Shown here: in pieces, positions 1-8,681 of the stretch | Numbering within the stretch: position 1 is the first letter of the stretch | How the letters are laid out: the number at the start of each line of letters is the position of its first letter | Assembly (NCBI RefSeq): GCF_900176635.1 | Contig: NZ_FXLN01000004.1 | Location: 1,322,231 to 1,386,230 of the forward strand | DNA: 64,000 nucleotides | Source: Clostridium merdae | GTDB lineage: Bacteria > Bacillota > Clostridia > Oscillospirales > Acutalibacteraceae | Direction of reading: 5' to 3' | Notes under the pieces: model-generated | Databases searched by the model: none | What the model saw: only the letters and a program-made list of their open reading frames with translations | What the model was told of the DNA's origin: nothing | Translations under genes and position numbers: made by a program

Positions 1-2117
1 GGTCTGTCAGGCGAAATTGCCCCCATAACCGGTTTTTGCGGCATCCTATCGCGCCGCTTTACCGGGCCATAGGTGCGCTCAAATATTTCTTGCAATTCCT
101 TATCCTGCTCCAAACCACCTGTGTAAGATGCAGGTACTCTCCCCGGAATAGGTAAAACCGCTTTCTCTTGCTCTGCCTCACCACCACTTTGCCAGCCGCT
201 CTCAACATGCATGTATTCCCGCACTTTATTCCACGGTACGGAAAAACCTGCTCCGTGAGTGCAGAAAATGGAATCTGCCGGATGCGCAAGGTCACGCTCC
301 GCCTCATAGCCAATTTCTGCAATCACTTCCTGTGCATTTTGGCACGGCTCATAGCCGCGGTAAAAGCAAGACAGCTTTCCCCTGCCCCTGGTATAAGATA
401 ATACCTCTCGACCATAGTCTCGCAGGCCAGCCACGGGCGCACTGCCTGTAAGGAGAGTCAGCTCTCCCTCCGGCTCCGGCGGGGTATTGCTCCCACCCAT
501 GCGCTGAATATCCGTCATGGCGCGTCCTACATTTTCCGCAGGAAGCTCCAAACGAAAATCGTACCATGGCTCTAACAGAATACTTTCGGCACTCATCAAC
601 CCTTGCCGCACAGCGCGGTAGGTGGCTTGGCGAAAATCGCCGCCCTCCGTATGCTTTACATGGGCGCGCCCTGCCACCAGCGTAATACGCAGGTCAGTAA
701 TAGGAGCTCCGGTTAAAACACCGCGGTGAACCCGCTCCTCCAAGTGTGTTAAAACCAGCCTCTGCCAGCTTCGGCCGAGCAAATCTTCGGGACAGGAGGA
801 AAAAACCTGAACACCGCTCCCTCTCTCTCCCGGCTCCAGCAGAAGATGCACCTCGGCATAGTGGCGCAGTGGTTCATAATGTCCCACCCCCTCAACGGGT
901 GCGGCAATGGTCTCTTTATACACAATACTTCCCGACCCAAACTCTACGCTTAGGCCGAAGCGTTCGAATATGAGTGTTTTTAAAATCTCGAGCTGAACCT
1001 CACCCATTAGTTGCAGTGAAATCTCACTGTGCTGTGCGTTCCAAACCAAGTGAAGCTGTGGGTCTTCTTCCTCTAGTACACTTAGCTTTTGCATGGCACC
1101 GTGGGGGTCGCACCCCTGAGGCAATAAAACCCGGTAGGTTAGCATGGGTTCGAGTACGGGTGCCTCCCCCGCGTGCTGTTCCCCCAGCCCCTGCCCTGCA
1201 CGGGTTTGGTTCAGCCCCGTTACTGTACAGATGGTTCCGGCAGGTGCTTGCTCCACTGACTGATATTTCGCGCCGGAGTAAATGCGAATTTGATCCACCT
1301 TTTCTTCGCTATCCTGCGTTTTTAGCGGCATTTTTACACGCAGGGTACCGCCCGTTACCTTTACATGCGTTAAACGGTTTCCCTGCGAATCACGGGTAAT
1401 TTTGAATACACGTGCGGCAAAATTCTGCGGGTATTGCGGTAGCTTTGTGTAGGAGGAAAATCCCTTCACTAGCTCTTCTAACCCTTGCAGGCGCAAGGCA
1501 GAGCCAAAATAACAAGGGAACACCTTACGACTTGCAATAAGCTCGGCAATCTCTGAATTGGAAAGCGAGCCTTTCTCTAAGTAACGGCTCATCGCTTCTT
1601 CGTCGCACACTGCAATGTTTTCCATCCACTCATCGCCGCTTTGTTTTGCTCCAAAATCCACACAGCCCTCCGAAAGAGAGGCTCTTAACTCCTGCAATAC
1701 ATGCTCTCGCTCTGTCCCGGGTAAATCCATTTTGTTGATGAAAAGAAAGGTCGGAATCTGGTAGCGACTAAGAAGCCGCCAGAGGGTTCTGGTATGGCTT
1801 TGAATCCCGCTTGCACCACTAATGACAAGAATTGCGTAATCAAGCACCTGCAAGGTGCGCTCCATCTCGCTGGAAAAATCCACATGCCCCGGTGTGTCGA
1901 GCAGGGTTACTTCCAAATCCCCGATTGGCAGAACCGCCTGTTTGGAAAAGATGGTGATTCCACGTTCCCGCTCCAAGGATTCTGTATCTAAAAAAGCATT
2001 TTTATGGTCTACTCGTCCCAATTGCCGCAGGCGCCCACAGGTATAAAGCAGCCCCTCTGAAAGAGTGGTTTTCCCTGCGTCTACATGAGCCAAAATTCCA
2101 ACTGCCAGTCGTTTCAT
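1..2117 (-). CDS. TetM-type ribosomal-protection GTPase, 3' end beyond window
   Basis: Translational GTPase related to EF-G and Tet(M)/Tet(W). Family members act on the ribosome and can release tetracycline, but many chromosomal clostridial copies have no proven resistance role. The ATG at 2117 follows a GGGGAG ribosome site, and 705 codons stay open to the left edge, so the C-terminus is missing. The G domain shows AHVDAGKT (residues 10-17), DTPGH (74-78) and NKMD (128-131). EF-G-like domains follow and end near the motif GAGFSVPWNKVREYMH. Tet(M) has about 640 residues; this protein is already longer and runs on into a basic linker (GPVKRRDR). Chromosomal relatives of about 900 residues often end in a NYN/YacP nuclease-like domain. 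That part is not visible here, so it is only an expectation. Confidence 0.88.
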   Translation of the reverse strand, partial: MKRLAVGILAHVDAGKTTLSEGLLYTCGRLRQLGRVDHKNAFLDTESLERERGITIFSKQAVLPIGDLEVTLLDTPGHVDFSSEMERTLQVLDYAILVISGASGIQSHTRTLWRLLSRYQIPTFLFINKMDLPGTEREHVLQELRASLSEGCVDFGAKQSGDEWMENIAVCDEEAMSRYLEKGSLSNSEIAELIASRKVFPCYFGSALRLQGLEELVKGFSSYTKLPQYPQNFAARVFKITRDSQGNRLTHVKVTGGTLRVKMPLKTQDSEEKVDQIRIYSGAKYQSVEQAPAGTICTVTGLNQTRAGQGLGEQHAGEAPVLEPMLTYRVLLPQGCDPHGAMQKLSVLEEEDPQLHLVWNAQHSEISLQLMGEVQLEILKTLIFERFGLSVEFGSGSIVYKETIAAPVEGVGHYEPLRHYAEVHLLLEPGERGSGVQVFSSCPEDLLGRSWQRLVLTHLEERVHRGVLTGAPITDLRITLVAGRAHVKHTEGGDFRQATYRAVRQGLMSAESILLEPWYDFRLELPAENVGRAMTDIQRMGGSNTPPEPEGELTLLTGSAPVAGLRDYGREVLSYTRGRGKLSCFYRGYEPCQNAQEVIAEIGYEAERDLAHPADSIFCTHGAGFSVPWNKVREYMHVESGWQSGGEAEQEKAVLPIPGRVPASYTGGLEQDKELQEIFERTYGPVKRRDRMPQKPVMGAISPDR

Positions 2118-2248
2118 ATTGCTCCCCAATACCCATTTATTAAAAAGCCGCTACGCCATTTTTTACGGTGATGCTACGGCACGTTTTTTCTTTTGTAATC
2201 ATACCATTTCAAGGCAAGTGAAGCAACTGCCGTGTAAGCTGTTTGTAG

Positions 2249-2290
2249 AAAAAAGGCACTCCCGAGTATTCATCGGGAATGCCCTTTTTC
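2249..2290 (-). terminator. Rho-independent terminator of the WYL gene
   Basis: An 11-bp stem with one mismatch (2255-2265 with 2273-2283) and a 7-base loop. A run of six A on the plus strand (2249-2254) gives a U tail for the minus-strand transcript. T-rich sequence on the other side means it may also act in the plus direction. It abuts the stop codon of the WYL regulator. Confidence 0.8.
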
Positions 2291-2291
2291 T

Positions 2292-3284
2292 TTATTGCTG
2301 GTACTTTGCCGCTTGCTGCTGCAATAACTCTTTCATAGAAGCGATAAGGCTTTTGGGGGCTACGATTTCTGCCTTGTCGCCAAACTGGAACATCCAGCTA
2401 AAAAACACGGGACTACTCAAAACTTCCACACAAATTTCAATATAATCACCCTTTTTGCAGAAAGGGACGTCGGGACCAAAACGGTCCATAACAGAATTTG
2501 TAAGGCTTTGCTCGAACCGCAGGGTAGCCGTTACCAACTCACCGCTGTGCATGCCAAACATTTGCTTTGTGTACTCTGTTACATCAAAATCCTGCGGTTT
2601 TTGTGCGGTCTCTTCGCAAACGGTTACATTGCTCATTCGGTCTACACGGTAGTTCGCAAAATTTTCGTATTTGGAACTGTAGCAGATAAGGTAATATTTA
2701 TTGTCCTCCCAGCACAGTGCGATGGGGCTTTGGCAATAGTTTTCACCCTCTTTGCGGTAAACCCGCTCCTTATAAGCATTGTAATCAAAATATTGAAAGC
2801 ATATTTTATAGCCCGACTGAATTGCGGTATGAATGGCATCAATGTTATAGTAGATACTTTCGTTCATGGTTTTGGGTCGAGATGTAGCGTACACTTGTCT
2901 GCAAAGCTGGCTTGCCTGCGGCTTGCTTGTTAAAGCCGCTAGCTTTCGGATTAACTCATTGCTTTTTTTTGCGGTAATAAAACGGGAGCTTTGCACGGCA
3001 TCAACCAACAGCTTTAGCTCTGGCAATTCAAACTCTCGCGCGTCAACGTAATAGCCAACCGTTTTGCTTCTCTTCATTTCTATGTCGAGCCCAAATTCCC
3101 GCAGCAGCTCAATATCGGAATAAATCGATTTTCGCTCGGCAGAAATCTTATACTCCGCCAGTGCCGCTATTAGCTCTTGGATGGACATCGAGTGGTCTGC
3201 ATCTGTGCGTTCCAAAAAAATACGCATCAAATACAGCAGCTTCATTTTTTGATTGGATGAACTGGGCATGCTTTCACTTCCCAT
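2292..3284 (-). CDS. WYL-domain transcriptional regulator
   Basis: YafY-like regulator: an N-terminal winged HTH (about residues 10-75, with SIQELIAALAEYKI and SAERKSIYSDIELL) and a WYL ligand-sensing domain (about 145-320). It is about 330 residues, normal for the family. WYL domains bind ligands that are often nucleic-acid or nucleotide related; the target here is unknown. The longest reading starts at 3284. The ATG at 3269 (residue 6, MPSSSNQKMK) has a better ribosome site, GGAAGTGA, and its protein start looks more like relatives, so the true start may be 3269. The gene is monocistronic, with terminators on both sides. Its neighbours give no functional hint. Confidence 0.88.
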   Translation of the reverse strand: MGSESMPSSSNQKMKLLYLMRIFLERTDADHSMSIQELIAALAEYKISAERKSIYSDIELLREFGLDIEMKRSKTVGYYVDAREFELPELKLLVDAVQSSRFITAKKSNELIRKLAALTSKPQASQLCRQVYATSRPKTMNESIYYNIDAIHTAIQSGYKICFQYFDYNAYKERVYRKEGENYCQSPIALCWEDNKYYLICYSSKYENFANYRVDRMSNVTVCEETAQKPQDFDVTEYTKQMFGMHSGELVTATLRFEQSLTNSVMDRFGPDVPFCKKGDYIEICVEVLSSPVFFSWMFQFGDKAEIVAPKSLIASMKELLQQQAAKYQQ

Positions 3285-3420
3285 ACCATTTGATTTCTAT
3301 TGTAATAAAAGGATATGTTAACAAAAATTCTGTTCAGCGAAAAGTAAGCACAGTATACCATAACTACCAGTATTTGGAAATTCTATATTCTAATAATAAA
3401 AATATGAATAATGAAAAGCA

Positions 3421-3456
3421 AAAAAAATCAGGGCGAAAAACATCGCCCCGATTTTA
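3421..3456 (-). terminator. Terminator downstream of the SPL-family radical SAM gene
   Basis: A 12-bp stem with one mismatch (3425-3436 with 3443-3454), a 6-base loop and a run of A at 3421-3427 that gives U residues on the minus transcript. The opposite side ends in ATTTT, so it could work both ways. Confidence 0.8.
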
Positions 3457-3458
3457 AA

Positions 3459-4331
3459 CTATTGTGCATCAAATAAGGAAAGCTGCCCACCGGAATCGTC
3501 AAAATGAGTAAGGTACTCAAACACCGAACTCGTTTCAAAGCGCATATGGTTTTTTCTGCAAAAGTTTGCTACTATGGCGTCAAGCTCATGGGAATTGGGT
3601 AGGCCAAGCTGGTAGCTTGTGCCGTATTTCCGAATATATTGCTCTTTTACACCGGGGAAATGCTCGTCTAGCTTTTGGTAATAATACTCCCGGTTACCGC
3701 TTCTTAGCGTTAGCCCCATACCAAACGTTAATATCCCCTGTACACCAGCCTCCCCGCAATACTCCAACAACCCTTGAATATTCTGTTTGGTGTCATTGAG
3801 GAACGGCAGAATGGGGGTCATCCAAACTACGGTGGGAATTCCCGCTTTTTGCAGCTCTTTTAGCACCTGAAAGCGCCGTGCCGTAGTCGCTACATTTGGC
3901 TCGAGCTTACGGCACAGCGCTTCATCGTAGGTGGTGAGCGTCATTTGGACCACACACCTTGCTTTCCGGTGGATGCTTTGCAGCAAGTCAATGTCTCGTA
4001 AAATTAGGTCTGATTTTGTGATGACCGAAAAGCCGAATTCATAGCGGTCAATCAGTTCAAGACTGCGGCGCGTTAGTTGCTCCGTTTTTTCAAGTGGAAG
4101 GTAGGGGTCACTCATCGAACCGGTTGCAATCATACAGCGGCTTCGCTTTTTTAGCAGTGCTTCTTCCAGTAGGGTAATTGCATTTGCTTTTACCTCTATA
4201 TCCTCGAAACGATGCTGCATTTGGTAGCAATCACTGCGGGAATCGCAGTAGATACACCCATGGGTACAGCCACGGTATAAGTTCATCCCGTTTTTGGGAG
4301 ATAAAATTGATTTTACTTGTTTATAGTGCAT
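3459..4331 (-). CDS. SPL-family radical SAM protein
   Basis: A 290-residue radical SAM enzyme of the spore photoproduct lyase-like/Rv2578c group. The CxxxCxxC cluster motif is CTHGCIYC at residues 22-29, within the family-typical context NLYRGCTHGCIYCDSRS. A SAM-binding region follows (MIATGSMSDPYLPLE). Length and the early position of the cluster fit the family. The substrate of this subgroup is not established; true spore photoproduct lyase repairs DNA in germinating spores, but this protein belongs to the wider family and should not be named SplB. It is transcribed alone, with a terminator just after the stop. The start ATG at 4331 is the first in frame. Confidence 0.9.
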   Translation of the reverse strand: MHYKQVKSILSPKNGMNLYRGCTHGCIYCDSRSDCYQMQHRFEDIEVKANAITLLEEALLKKRSRCMIATGSMSDPYLPLEKTEQLTRRSLELIDRYEFGFSVITKSDLILRDIDLLQSIHRKARCVVQMTLTTYDEALCRKLEPNVATTARRFQVLKELQKAGIPTVVWMTPILPFLNDTKQNIQGLLEYCGEAGVQGILTFGMGLTLRSGNREYYYQKLDEHFPGVKEQYIRKYGTSYQLGLPNSHELDAIVANFCRKNHMRFETSSVFEYLTHFDDSGGQLSLFDAQ

Positions 4332-4386
4332 CCTATTTCACTCCCCAGGAAGAAGCTGACCGCAAGCTAAGATTTGCAAACAATAC

Positions 4387-4653
4387 TTAGTCCTTCTTCC
4401 AACGCTTAAGCATCGGGAAGAATTGGTGCATCATACCGCGTGCCTGCTCGGCATTCATAAAAGAGTTACTTTCTACCATAGGCGGCACACAGATTTCAAT
4501 CATTTCCTCCATGCTGCCGTTAAATGTGAACTGGCCGTTTTCATAACAGTAGCTACAATAATCTTCGCTTTTATTGCCGTTTGCCTCTGTACCGTATAGA
4601 TCCTCTCCGGTTCCCATTGGCATTCCACAGCATTGGCAAAATTTCTGTTCCAT
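4387..4653 (-). CDS. Putative zinc-ribbon protein
   Basis: A small protein of 88 residues beginning MEQKFCQCCGMPMG. It has two CxxC pairs, CQCCGMP near residues 6-12 and CSYC about residues 33-36, which would bind one zinc ion; a charged helical tail follows. It matches the short zinc-ribbon proteins common in Clostridia. The start at 4653 is chosen over a longer reading to 4725 because GGAGA lies just ahead and homology begins there. It sits 68 bases downstream of a WYL regulator on the same strand, a pairing seen in other Clostridia. Function is unknown; a role in transcription or protein contact is only inferred. Confidence 0.82.
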   Translation of the reverse strand: MEQKFCQCCGMPMGTGEDLYGTEANGNKSEDYCSYCYENGQFTFNGSMEEMIEICVPPMVESNSFMNAEQARGMMHQFFPMLKRWKKD

Positions 4654-4721
4654 TTTATAATCTCCTTCCAAATAATTGTTTCGTAAGATTATTGTATCAC
4701 TCAAAAGCTGACAACTGCATG

Positions 4722-5630
4722 TCACGTTCTATGTTGCAAACAAATTTTCTCTGCTTCATTCGCCACCCGTGCCTTTATTTCTTCGGGTGCAAGAATGGTA
4801 ACCTCAGTTCCAAATGAGATTAAATAGCTTACCACCCAATCATCCGGAGGGAAGACAACCTCAACTTGTAAGCTGCCATCTTCGAGCGGTGTTATACTGC
4901 TATGCTCAAATTCATCATATACCCGAAAAGATACACGTTTGGAAAATAGTAATTTTAGAGTAACACCGTTACCGCTCTCCATTGGCATTTCAATGGAAGA
5001 TGGAAAGGCCTGGGTATACTCTTGCTCAAATATTTTTCCCGTGGTGCTCATATCAATGATACGGCCAACCTTAAACACGCGGTAATTTTGTGCTTTCAGG
5101 CAAAAAGCCTGCAAATACCAATACTTGTCCTTATAAATTAGCTTGAGAGGATGAACCACTCTCTCGCTGGTTTCTCCATTTGTTCCACAATATAGCAGTG
5201 AAAGCTCCTGCTTCCCCAGAATCGCATTCTTTAGCAGCTCAAAACGGGCGGTATCGGTTCGCCGCATTCCCCAGCGTGAAAAATCTACTTCAATCCAATT
5301 TTGTGTGGGCTTTTGAAATGCCGAGCCCAGCTTGCTGAGCAGTGCACCAACCTCTTGGTCGGCTGCCTGAAGGCTTTGCACCGCAAACAGAAGCTGGTTC
5401 TGTTCTTCGCCGGAAAGCAGTGCTTTCTCAAAGGTGTACCCCGGCATAAGTGAGATTCCGCCGCCCTTGCCCACCGTAGTACAAACCGGTATATCCGCCA
5501 TAGAGAGTGCCTCTACGTCGCGGTACACGGTACGCACCGACACCTCTAGCTTTTGTGCAAGCTCCGGCGCCGTATAAGTCCCTTTTTCCAAAAGCAAATA
5601 CAATAGCTGAAACAAACGGTCATTTTTCAT
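4722..5630 (-). CDS. WYL-domain transcriptional regulator (YafY type)
   Basis: A 302-residue regulator. The N-terminal HTH_11-type winged helix (about residues 1-60) contains YTAPELAQKLEVSVRTVYRDVEAL in two parts, followed by the linker GKGGGISLMPGYTFEKALLS typical of the YafY group. The WYL domain lies at about 140-215 and a C-terminal WCX-like beta region follows. The protein probably binds DNA as a dimer and responds to an unknown ligand. The zinc-ribbon gene follows it on the same strand and may be co-transcribed. The ATG at 5630 is the natural start: residues 1-12 (MKNDRLFQLLYL) are the usual start of the family. Confidence 0.9.
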   Translation of the reverse strand: MKNDRLFQLLYLLLEKGTYTAPELAQKLEVSVRTVYRDVEALSMADIPVCTTVGKGGGISLMPGYTFEKALLSGEEQNQLLFAVQSLQAADQEVGALLSKLGSAFQKPTQNWIEVDFSRWGMRRTDTARFELLKNAILGKQELSLLYCGTNGETSERVVHPLKLIYKDKYWYLQAFCLKAQNYRVFKVGRIIDMSTTGKIFEQEYTQAFPSSIEMPMESGNGVTLKLLFSKRVSFRVYDEFEHSSITPLEDGSLQVEVVFPPDDWVVSYLISFGTEVTILAPEEIKARVANEAEKICLQHRT

Positions 5631-5714
5631 TCAGGCGAATCCTCGGCTTTCTCTCTCTCAAAATTCTACGTATATTTTTTATCCATTCATCTATGGAACA
5701 ATCATTTCGAAAAC

Positions 5715-6725
5715 TCAATATTCGAGCTTCATTCTTTTATCTTCTTCAAAAGGCTTTCGGGCTGGGTTGCCCTCCACCCTCCAGATTTGCTTACGCTTGA
5801 GATCATATACCACCGACCAAACCGTGTCGGCATTTTTCTTTCGGTCATATTGGCACATAAAGCCGTATTTCCCGGCTAAGATGTCCTGTGCAAACGGTAC
5901 CGTATAGCTTTCCCTGTTTTGCTCCAACGCATTTCGCGCGGTTTGATAGCGCTCATCGGATCTCCAATCGTCAATGTCCGGATTTCGGAACGGATACATG
6001 GGAGCAGAATTAAAGTTATTTGCCGTTGCTACAAATCCCTCTCCCTCACGAGGACGAATCACCTCAATGGCTACGGGGTTGCATTCCACTACGGCGATTT
6101 CGCCGCTTTTGTCTGCGATGGTAAGCGTTTGTGCTGAGGCAATTGGCAGGGAGTGCAGCAAATTAATTGCCTGTGCGGTAGTGCGGCATTTCTCAAGCAG
6201 GCAGCGCACCAGCATTCCCGAATTAAGCCCAGGCTTTCGAACATGAGGGTACACAAAGGTTAATCCAACTGCTAAGCCATGCTCATTGACTCCATCCTCC
6301 ATTTGTACAAAGGCAGTTGTGTTGCCATTAAAGGCAAAGGCTCCCTCTAGGCGGTACAGGCAGTTCATATAAAGCTTTTCAAGGCTTACTAGAAAATCGC
6401 TGTTTCTGGCAAATACAATTTCATCCGGAGTGCGAAAAGCAAAGCAGGTGCATTTGTTATCAAACGAAAAGCAGTACATACTGAACAGCAAGGCTTGCAG
6501 AGTCTCTACCGGGACCCCGTTTCCCTCTGCGATGCCCTTTATTTCGTCCAACACCTCTGGGAAATGCGTTTCGTATTCCGTCACACATTCCTTTGCAAAA
6601 GCATAAGTTTCCTCTGTAAGCGCAAAGGTTGGGCAAGAATCCAGCTTTTTTCCGTTCTTGCGTACAAGGCACCCCCAACGGTACCCTGCTTCATAATGTG
6701 TTCCGCTGCATCTAACATGATACAT
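5715..6725 (-). CDS. C45-family Ntn hydrolase / acyltransferase-like protein
   Basis: A 336-residue member of the acyl-CoA:6-aminopenicillanate acyltransferase-like group (peptidase family C45), which are Ntn hydrolases activated by self-cleavage before a cysteine. The likely nucleophile is Cys92 in NKCTCFAF, preceded by about 90 propeptide residues; FARNSDFL and NEHGLAVGLTFVYP are further family motifs. Enzymes of this fold cleave or transfer amide-linked acyl groups, for example bile-salt or N-acyl amino acid hydrolysis; the substrate here is unknown. No signal peptide is visible, so it should be cytoplasmic. GGAGAG precedes the ATG at 6725 at normal spacing. No partner gene is evident. Confidence 0.85.
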   Translation of the reverse strand: MYHVRCSGTHYEAGYRWGCLVRKNGKKLDSCPTFALTEETYAFAKECVTEYETHFPEVLDEIKGIAEGNGVPVETLQALLFSMYCFSFDNKCTCFAFRTPDEIVFARNSDFLVSLEKLYMNCLYRLEGAFAFNGNTTAFVQMEDGVNEHGLAVGLTFVYPHVRKPGLNSGMLVRCLLEKCRTTAQAINLLHSLPIASAQTLTIADKSGEIAVVECNPVAIEVIRPREGEGFVATANNFNSAPMYPFRNPDIDDWRSDERYQTARNALEQNRESYTVPFAQDILAGKYGFMCQYDRKKNADTVWSVVYDLKRKQIWRVEGNPARKPFEEDKRMKLEY

Positions 6726-6860
6726 ATTTAACTCTCCATTTTATTGAATTGAGAGTTGGCGCCATCTCTTGTTTAAAGCGTAGCCGAATAAAAATTTTAT
6801 GTCAAGAGGAACATTTTATTTCATTAAAGTCCAGCACTTTCTAGCCTTTTATTGCAGAAT

Positions 6861-6889
6861 ACCTCTCATTATGTACCGTAATGAGAGGT
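6861..6889. other. Perfect inverted repeat between two minus-strand genes
   Basis: Two exact 10-base arms, ACCTCTCATT and AATGAGAGGT, are separated by nine bases. T-rich sequence follows only on the plus side, where no gene reads, while both flanking genes are on the minus strand. It could be a weak terminator or a protein-binding site; the sequence does not decide. Confidence 0.5.
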
Positions 6890-6928
6890 TTATTATTTGT
6901 TCTAATATGGAGGAACAATCCATTTTAT

Positions 6929-7546
6929 TTACGTTACACAATACCTCAATATAGTTTTGCGTTTGCTTACTTCAACGCGATTTGCATTATCTAAATAAAT
7001 TTCTCGATGAGAATCACCCACACGCGTTAAACTTTTTTCTTTTGCGAATTCATCCATTTTACTAAAAGAAGCCGGTTCATCATCAAACGAGCCAACATGC
7101 AAAATTTCAATACATTTACCGTCCTGCATTGCCTCAAAGTTAATCTCTTCATACAGCGGATTCGGCTTCTTTCTTTTCACTCGTTCTAATGCTTCCTGTA
7201 CCATTTCATCTGTTATAATATTGGGCTGACAAATCATAATGGTGTACTCCAAATTTTCTTTTACCAGCTCTGCTCCTTCTTTTTGCTTCCAGATTCCCTC
7301 AAGTGGGTAGACCGTAAAATCCAATATATCGCTTACAATTTCTTTACTCAAAATTGCAGATTTATACCCCATTTTAATTGCATATGCTAATGTGTATAAT
7401 GCTGAAACTCTGTCTGAAAAATCAGCCTCGTTTGGGTTGCCTTTACCACTTATCATAATAAATTTTTGCAACGGAATTGTCACAATTCTAGCAGTTTGTT
7501 TTGCGCCGTATCTTTCTTTTTCATGCTTTCTCCACTCGTGCTTCAT
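6929..7546 (-). CDS. GyrI-like small-molecule-binding domain protein
   Basis: A 205-residue stand-alone GyrI-like protein. These domains bind hydrophobic or cationic small molecules and are also found as effector domains of AraC and MerR regulators. No DNA-binding domain is present here. Visible family features are the IVTIPLQKFIMISGKGNPNE start (residues about 20-40), the central YPLEGIWKQKEG, and the C-terminal REIYLDNANRVEVSKRKT. Some members hydrolyse cyclopropanoid drugs or chelate toxic compounds; activity here is not known. GGGGG precedes the ATG at 7546. It is monocistronic, and the divergent PadR operon upstream may be unrelated. Confidence 0.85.
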   Translation of the reverse strand: MKHEWRKHEKERYGAKQTARIVTIPLQKFIMISGKGNPNEADFSDRVSALYTLAYAIKMGYKSAILSKEIVSDILDFTVYPLEGIWKQKEGAELVKENLEYTIMICQPNIITDEMVQEALERVKRKKPNPLYEEINFEAMQDGKCIEILHVGSFDDEPASFSKMDEFAKEKSLTRVGDSHREIYLDNANRVEVSKRKTILRYCVT

Positions 7547-7681
7547 CTCATATACCCCCTTCTCTTATTTATTGTTATTATACATAGCATAACTTGACAC
7601 CTTCGGTCAGGTTTTATTCTTTAATTTTAGAAAGCGGAAGCTAAAAGCAATCCCTCTTTAATATTTAAATTAAAAAATAAA

Positions 7682-7720
7682 TTGACAAATAGAACACCAT
7701 ATGTTACTTTTAACATATGG
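7682..7720 (+). promoter_or_regulatory. Promoter and PadR operator ahead of the PadR-DUF4180 operon
   Basis: A TTGACA -35 box at 7682-7687 and, 17 bases on, TACTTT with an upstream TG (extended -10). A perfect palindrome at 7697-7720 (10-base arms CCATATGTTA and TAACATATGG, 4-base spacer) covers the -10. Inside it lies ATGT-N8-ACAT (7701-7716), the published PadR-family operator pattern, which implies autorepression. Confidence 0.85.
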
Positions 7721-7743
7721 CTACTATAACAGGAGGAATCACA

Positions 7744-8304
7744 ATGTCGATTAAATACGCAATTTTAGGTCTTTTGAGTTGGAAATCTTTAACCGGGTAT
7801 GATATAAAAAAGCTGATGGAAGATTCGGCAATTCTATATTGGAGCGGTAATAATAATCAAATATATAAATCTCTACTTCAATTGCTTGGAGATGGCCTTG
7901 TTAGCTCAATCTTGGAGCAGCCGAAAAGTGGACCCTCCAAAAAAACATATACCATTACCGATAAGGGTCAAAATGCTTTAAAAGATTGGGTACTCACCGT
8001 ACCGGAAGCGCCGGAATTTAAGAAAGCATTTTTTGTTCAGCTTGCATGGTCCGGTGTTTTGAATGATGAAGAGACAATGCAGCTGCTTTGCAAATATGAA
8101 GAAGAGCTTACTCTTCAGCTTGCCTACCAAAAAGAAAAACACGAGCGGCGTAAGGGTTACCCCGACCGTAATGAAAAAGAAATTTTTTTATGGAACAAAA
8201 TGGCTGAAAATGCGATTTCATCCTGCAAATTCGAAATTGACTGGGTAAAGTCTGTACGAACTGAATTGCTGGAGCAAACTAAAAAAGGAGCAACGCAAAC
8301 ATGA
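7744..8304 (+). CDS. PadR-family transcriptional regulator
   Basis: A 186-residue PadR regulator: N-terminal winged helix (about residues 1-85, beginning MSIKYAILGLLSWKSLTGYDI) and a C-terminal helical dimerisation domain (about 95-180, Vir_C-like). AGGAGG at 7731-7736 sets the ATG at 7744; the upstream in-frame ATG at 7717 lies inside the operator and has no ribosome site. The operator ahead of it suggests it represses its own operon until an effector, often a phenolic or toxic compound, is bound. It overlaps the DUF4180 gene by four bases (ATGA), so the two are probably translationally coupled, and a hydrolase follows. Confidence 0.93.
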   Translation: MSIKYAILGLLSWKSLTGYDIKKLMEDSAILYWSGNNNQIYKSLLQLLGDGLVSSILEQPKSGPSKKTYTITDKGQNALKDWVLTVPEAPEFKKAFFVQLAWSGVLNDEETMQLLCKYEEELTLQLAYQKEKHERRKGYPDRNEKEIFLWNKMAENAISSCKFEIDWVKSVRTELLEQTKKGATQT

Positions 8305-8678
8305 ATGTAACGTATCATATCATCCCCTGTAACGCAGGGAGCTACCTTAATATTATTACCGCTGAAAACCGTATTGAAACAGAACAACACGCCATAGACC
8401 TAATGTGTCTATGTGCCGAAAACAATACAAACAATCTTTGTATTCCCTCACAGGCACTCTCCGGTAAATTTTTTCAGCTCTCTTCCGGCTCTGCCGGAGG
8501 AATTCTGCAAAAGCTTGTGAATTACCAAATTCGAACAGCTTTTGTATTGGAGGAAAATTTCGAGCTACCTCTGCGCTTCCGCGAAATGATGTTGGAAGCA
8601 AATAAAAGCAATGAGTACCGGTTTTTTTACTCTACTGACGAGGCAGAGCAATGGTTAATGGGTATACAGGAGGTTTAA
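8301..8678 (+). CDS. DUF4180-domain protein
   Basis: A 125-residue protein matching the DUF4180 family, which is often found next to PadR genes. It has an N-terminal beta-rich part (NVTYHIIPCNAGSYLNII), the motif IPSQALSGKFFQLSSGSAGG (about residues 48-67), and a C-terminal RFFYSTDEAEQWL segment. No enzyme signature or membrane segment is visible, and function is unknown. Its ATG at 8301 overlaps the PadR stop codon and the hydrolase starts three bases after its own stop, so all three form one operon under the PadR operator. Confidence 0.85.
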   Translation: MNVTYHIIPCNAGSYLNIITAENRIETEQHAIDLMCLCAENNTNNLCIPSQALSGKFFQLSSGSAGGILQKLVNYQIRTAFVLEENFELPLRFREMMLEANKSNEYRFFYSTDEAEQWLMGIQEV

Positions 8679-8681
8679 CGC

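Noticed and set aside
7585..7616. TTGACA with dyad in CTTGACACCTTCGGTCAGGT, suggesting another MerR-type promoter
   Set aside because: No -10 box lies at 17-20 bases and no gene begins just downstream on the plus strand.
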